In this document: piece by piece, positions 61,506 to 64,000 of the stretch
Layout: every line of letters starts with the position of its first letter
How positions within the stretch are numbered: the first letter of the stretch is position 1
Origin: Dethiothermospora halolimnae
GTDB taxonomy: Bacteria > Bacillota > Clostridia > Tissierellales > VENL01
Direction: 5' to 3'
Assembly: GCF_037577855.1 (NCBI RefSeq)
Contig: NZ_JBAKFX010000005.1
Coordinates: 77,548-141,547 of the forward strand
Length of the DNA stretch: 64,000 nt
Notes under the pieces: model-generated
Seen by the model: only the letters and a program-made list of their open reading frames with translations
Told to the model about the DNA's origin: nothing
The model's database searches: none
Position numbers and translations under genes: made by a program

Positions 61506-62417
61506 TCAATTAGTAAGTCTATCAACAAGACCCACCAATTTTGTTATTTCTGGTTTGCCTACTTGAGCATCGGCTCCTACCTTTTTGCCCCTTTCCATTG
61601 TTTCATCATTTATAAGTGATGAAAACATAATTACTGGTAAGGTGTTTAAAACTACGTCTTCTTTAATAAGTTTGGTAAGATGATATCCATCCATCTGTGG
61701 CATCTCTATATCTGTAATAACACAAGCAATTTTTTCTTTTATATCTTTAGATTTACTTTCTTTAATGCTTTTAAGAAACTCCCAGGCATCCTTTCCATTT
61801 GAAACTATCTTTAAGTTGTTATAACCTGCCTTATTTAAACAACTTTTTAGCATCTTCGAAAGTAGTTCAGAGTCTTCAGCAATTAAAACCGGCTTGTCGT
61901 TTGCTAATCTAGACCCCATATTCTCAATATCTGAAACCTGTATCCCCGTCCTAGGATTAATATCACTTAATATCTTTTCAAAATCTAATATTGTAATTAA
62001 TCTATCCTTTTTCTTAACTATCCCGGAAACTATGCCTTCAGAACCTTTATTCATAGTGGAATCAGGAACTTCTATCTCTTCCCAAGATAATCTCTGTATC
62101 CCAACAACAGAATGGACTTCAAAAGCCGTCCTTATTTTATTAAAATGAGTTATAATGAAAAATTTACTCCCATTATCTTCAACCTTTTCTGTCTCAAGAT
62201 ATTTAACCAAGTCAATTACTGTAATTACATGTTCCCTTAATGTCATAACCCCTTTTATACAGGGATGGGACTTGGGTACTGGAATATAGTTTTTAGTTTT
62301 AATAACTTCCCTTACTTTAGCCACATTTATTCCAAAGTGATTATTAAAAACTTTGAACTCTATAATCTCTAGCTCATTTGTACCTATTTCTAACAATATT
62401 TTTTTACTTCTTGTCAT
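61506..62417 (-). CDS. cheV: Chemotaxis protein CheV (CheW-receiver fusion)
   Basis: 303 residues. An N-terminal CheW-like coupling domain (about 10-155; VAKVREVIKTKNYIPVP, GVMTLREHVITVIDL) and a C-terminal receiver (about 172-300; LIAEDSELL, phospho-acceptor in VITDIEMPQMDG, VGKPE with the Lys). CheV couples receptors to CheA and adapts signalling by phosphorylation. ATG at 62417 follows AAAGGAGGG; a start at 62492 lies within the leader hairpin and was rejected. The gene sits behind a long leader with a terminator. Confidence 0.93.
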   Translation of the reverse strand: MTRSKKILLEIGTNELEIIEFKVFNNHFGINVAKVREVIKTKNYIPVPKSHPCIKGVMTLREHVITVIDLVKYLETEKVEDNGSKFFIITHFNKIRTAFEVHSVVGIQRLSWEEIEVPDSTMNKGSEGIVSGIVKKKDRLITILDFEKILSDINPRTGIQVSDIENMGSRLANDKPVLIAEDSELLSKMLKSCLNKAGYNNLKIVSNGKDAWEFLKSIKESKSKDIKEKIACVITDIEMPQMDGYHLTKLIKEDVVLNTLPVIMFSSLINDETMERGKKVGADAQVGKPEITKLVGLVDRLTN

Positions 62418-62453
62418 AATATAACCCTCCTTTATTTTTAAATTTAAAAACAA

Positions 62454-62504
62454 AAATAGCCCATAATGAATATTCCCTCTTGGGATATTCACTATGGGCT
62501 ATTT
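62454..62504 (-). terminator. Terminator hairpin in the cheV leader
   Basis: A 51-nt near-perfect hairpin (AAATAGCCCATA, GAATATTCCC and complements, loop about 5 nt) followed on the minus strand by TTTTTGTTTTT. It ends about 35 nt before the cheV start codon, so full-length transcription must pass it. Confidence 0.8.
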
Positions 62505-62580
62505 AAATTGCAAACTTTGATTTGATTTAAATAACTGTTCCATAATCATCTATATTTTATTTTTTTCTATTTTTCCTTTT

Positions 62581-62639
62581 TAATTTCAATATAAAAATAG
62601 CTTATATTTTCATATATCTATTTCTATTTATTGAAATTA
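62581..62639 (-). other. Nested stem-loop in the cheV leader
   Basis: An 11-bp perfect stem TAATTTCAATA/TATTGAAATTA (62581-62591, 62629-62639) encloses a second stem AAATAG/CTATTT (62595-62600, 62619-62624). It lies between promoter and terminator in the same leader. Confidence 0.5.
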
Positions 62640-62663
62640 GATTTAATATTTTGACTTATATCT

Positions 62664-62692
62664 AGTATAACATATATGGTGTATTATGTCAA
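62664..62692 (-). promoter_or_regulatory. Strong sigma-A promoter of cheV
   Basis: TTGACA, a 17-bp spacer and TATACT on the minus strand. The predicted leader to the cheV start codon is about 240 nt. Confidence 0.8.
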
Positions 62693-62876
62693 TATTCTTG
62701 TTGTACTAACAGAAATTTCGCATCTAATTTCCAGTAAAAATTTTACTCATACAAAAAATGTTTATTATACACATTTTACTATTAATGGGTATCAAAAGAC
62801 CGTTTGGCCCTAAAAAAGGATACACTTTCCCCCTCCCCATAATATTCAAAATTTTAATTTCCAGTTTTTTTTTAGC

Positions 62877-64000
62877 TTATGTTTTCTCAAATATAGGATT
62901 TTTCCAATCCTGTATTAGTAACACTCCATCTCTTAAATCTTCAATTATATCTATTTGGAGCATCCCCTTTTTTCTAAATGTTCTAATACATCTAAAAAAG
63001 TATAATTGCATTAGATTAAAAGCCATAAATATAAACATAATAACTGTTTCTATGCCCGTAGGGCTATGAATAAAGCAATGATCTAAATGCCACTCTGTTT
63101 TTAATTGGTGAAATATATTGTTTTCTATATGCCATCTGTCATGCATTATTTTCCATAAAGTTTTAACAGAAACAACCTTATCAGTTGTTATAATCCAAGC
63201 TTCCTTAACTTCAATCTTATCACCTTTTTTAATTTTTTCTTCAAATTTTATAAACCTAATTTTTGTTTCTCCATCAGCCATTTCAATATTATCTTCATCC
63301 CATGCTTTTATTTTAATGCTCTTATTACTTTCTTTTTCAGCTATCCATTCTTCATCTGCCTGACGGCATTTAAATATTGCTAAAGCATCTTTTACAATAT
63401 TAAGCCTTTTATCTTTCACTCTTACTACTGCATCCATGCCTATAGATTTTACTTCGTTTATCCAAGACACTTTGCAATACAAGGCGTCAGCCATAATTAT
63501 ATCTGCAAAATGATTGAAATTTCTATGAAGTTTTTTTATAAGCCTTTTAGCTCCTGTAATCTCTCCTTCGTCTTTTTCTGAAGAATCTTTTCTAGGCTCA
63601 AGCATTTCATGTCCTAATATCAAATGAGGATCTGAACCTATAGTTGAGCATACTGTGGCTCTATGGAAATGATGAGTTACCCCCTCTTTATCAACTCGAG
63701 TTAAACACCTATCACAACATTTTTTAGTACTATCAAATAGCTCTACTCCATCTATAGCAACAACTTTCAACCCATCTATAGTACCTTTTCTAAAAACCTT
63801 ATTTTTTATTGCTTTTTTTATTATATGATTATGCATATCAGATAAACTACTGATATCAAAGTCAATTAAAGATCTTCTAATAGTATCTATATGAGGTATT
63901 TTAGTTTTTCTAGAAAATAATTTTTTAAATTTGCCCTTTTCAATCCATCGTTCTAATCTGTTGAAACTCCTTATTTGTAGCATAAATCCAAATAACACTA
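62877..64000 (-). CDS. DDE transposase (IS4/ISNCY-like), 5' end beyond the window
   Basis: At least 373 residues; the reading frame is still open at the window edge. A first Asp in VVAIDGVELFD, a second in IIMADALYCKVSW, and a Glu-bearing WHIENNIFHQLKTEWHLDH are the DDE catalytic set; CCDRCLTRVDKEG adds a small Cys cluster. It differs from the IS4 transposase at 26470. Ends of the element could not be placed; the left end should lie between 62700 and 62877. Confidence 0.85.
   Translation of the reverse strand, partial: VLFGFMLQIRSFNRLERWIEKGKFKKLFSRKTKIPHIDTIRRSLIDFDISSLSDMHNHIIKKAIKNKVFRKGTIDGLKVVAIDGVELFDSTKKCCDRCLTRVDKEGVTHHFHRATVCSTIGSDPHLILGHEMLEPRKDSSEKDEGEITGAKRLIKKLHRNFNHFADIIMADALYCKVSWINEVKSIGMDAVVRVKDKRLNIVKDALAIFKCRQADEEWIAEKESNKSIKIKAWDEDNIEMADGETKIRFIKFEEKIKKGDKIEVKEAWIITTDKVVSVKTLWKIMHDRWHIENNIFHQLKTEWHLDHCFIHSPTGIETVIMFIFMAFNLMQLYFFRCIRTFRKKGMLQIDIIEDLRDGVLLIQDWKNPIFEKT

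Noticed and set aside
62418..62692. Cyclic-di-GMP riboswitch in the cheV leader
   Set aside because: Neither class I nor class II conserved bases could be found; only generic hairpins and a terminator are visible.

Overview
This window comes from a low-GC, endospore-forming anaerobe of the Clostridia. The base composition is strongly A+T-rich and ribosome binding sites are near-perfect AGGAGG. It carries an alpha/beta-type SASP, a DUF1657/DUF421/DUF4363 spore-type set, PpaX, oligoendopeptidase F, a corrinoid methyltransferase cluster and clostridial-type CheV and MCPs. I cannot fix the genus; Alkaliphilus- or Tissierella-like lineages are plausible. Most genes lie on the minus strand. No tRNA, rRNA or CRISPR array was found.

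Layout. 1-10.6 kb: NADH dehydrogenase start (partial), ApbE lipoprotein, CvfB-like S1 protein, a C_GCAxxG_C_C protein with a TDT transporter, HutG-like ureohydrolase, small membrane proteins, an MBL hydrolase, SRAP, a half-length AI-2E-type permease and DUF1657/DUF421/DUF4363. 10.6-18.1 kb: YkuD L,D-transpeptidase, then a plus-strand surface-polysaccharide-type operon (GH16, processive GT2, VTC-domain polymerase, DUF4956, CotH, degenerate NodB-like protein). Its cotH has an in-frame TGA where a Trp is expected. 18.2-26.1 kb: htpG with its own promoter and a perfect CIRCE operator, SASP, pepF, and an ECF sigma/small membrane protein/ABC operon. 26.3-27.7 kb: a complete IS4-type element with inverted repeats and a 9-bp target duplication, inserted at the 3' end of a GNAT gene. 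27.7-31 kb: two GNATs, an MFS transporter and Hsp20.

31.1-41.0 kb: the most notable region, a compact RiPP-type locus. It has a 50-residue Cys-containing precursor, a 46-bp perfect palindrome (terminator), an ABC exporter, three radical SAM/SPASM proteins, a cytoplasmic S8 protease and a MacB-like ABC pair behind its own putative operator. I cannot assign it to a named RiPP class. A zinc phospholipase C lies just upstream.

42-51.7 kb: small alarmone synthetase, a conserved clostridial pair (DUF6179/DUF6323-like, tentative), a truncated GyrI-like remnant beside a perfect-consensus promoter that could make a short RNA, an orphan beta-rich virion-like protein, a holin-fold membrane protein, PpaX, an MCP, and a MerR/monooxygenase/nitroreductase unit with a 19-bp-spacer MerR promoter. 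51.8-58.3 kb: a corrinoid methyl-transfer operon (CobW, three UroD-type proteins, corrinoid protein, RamA-like reactivase). 58.5-62.7 kb: LytTR regulator, dCache MCP and cheV behind a long structured leader ending in a terminator hairpin. 62.9-64 kb: a second transposase running off the edge.
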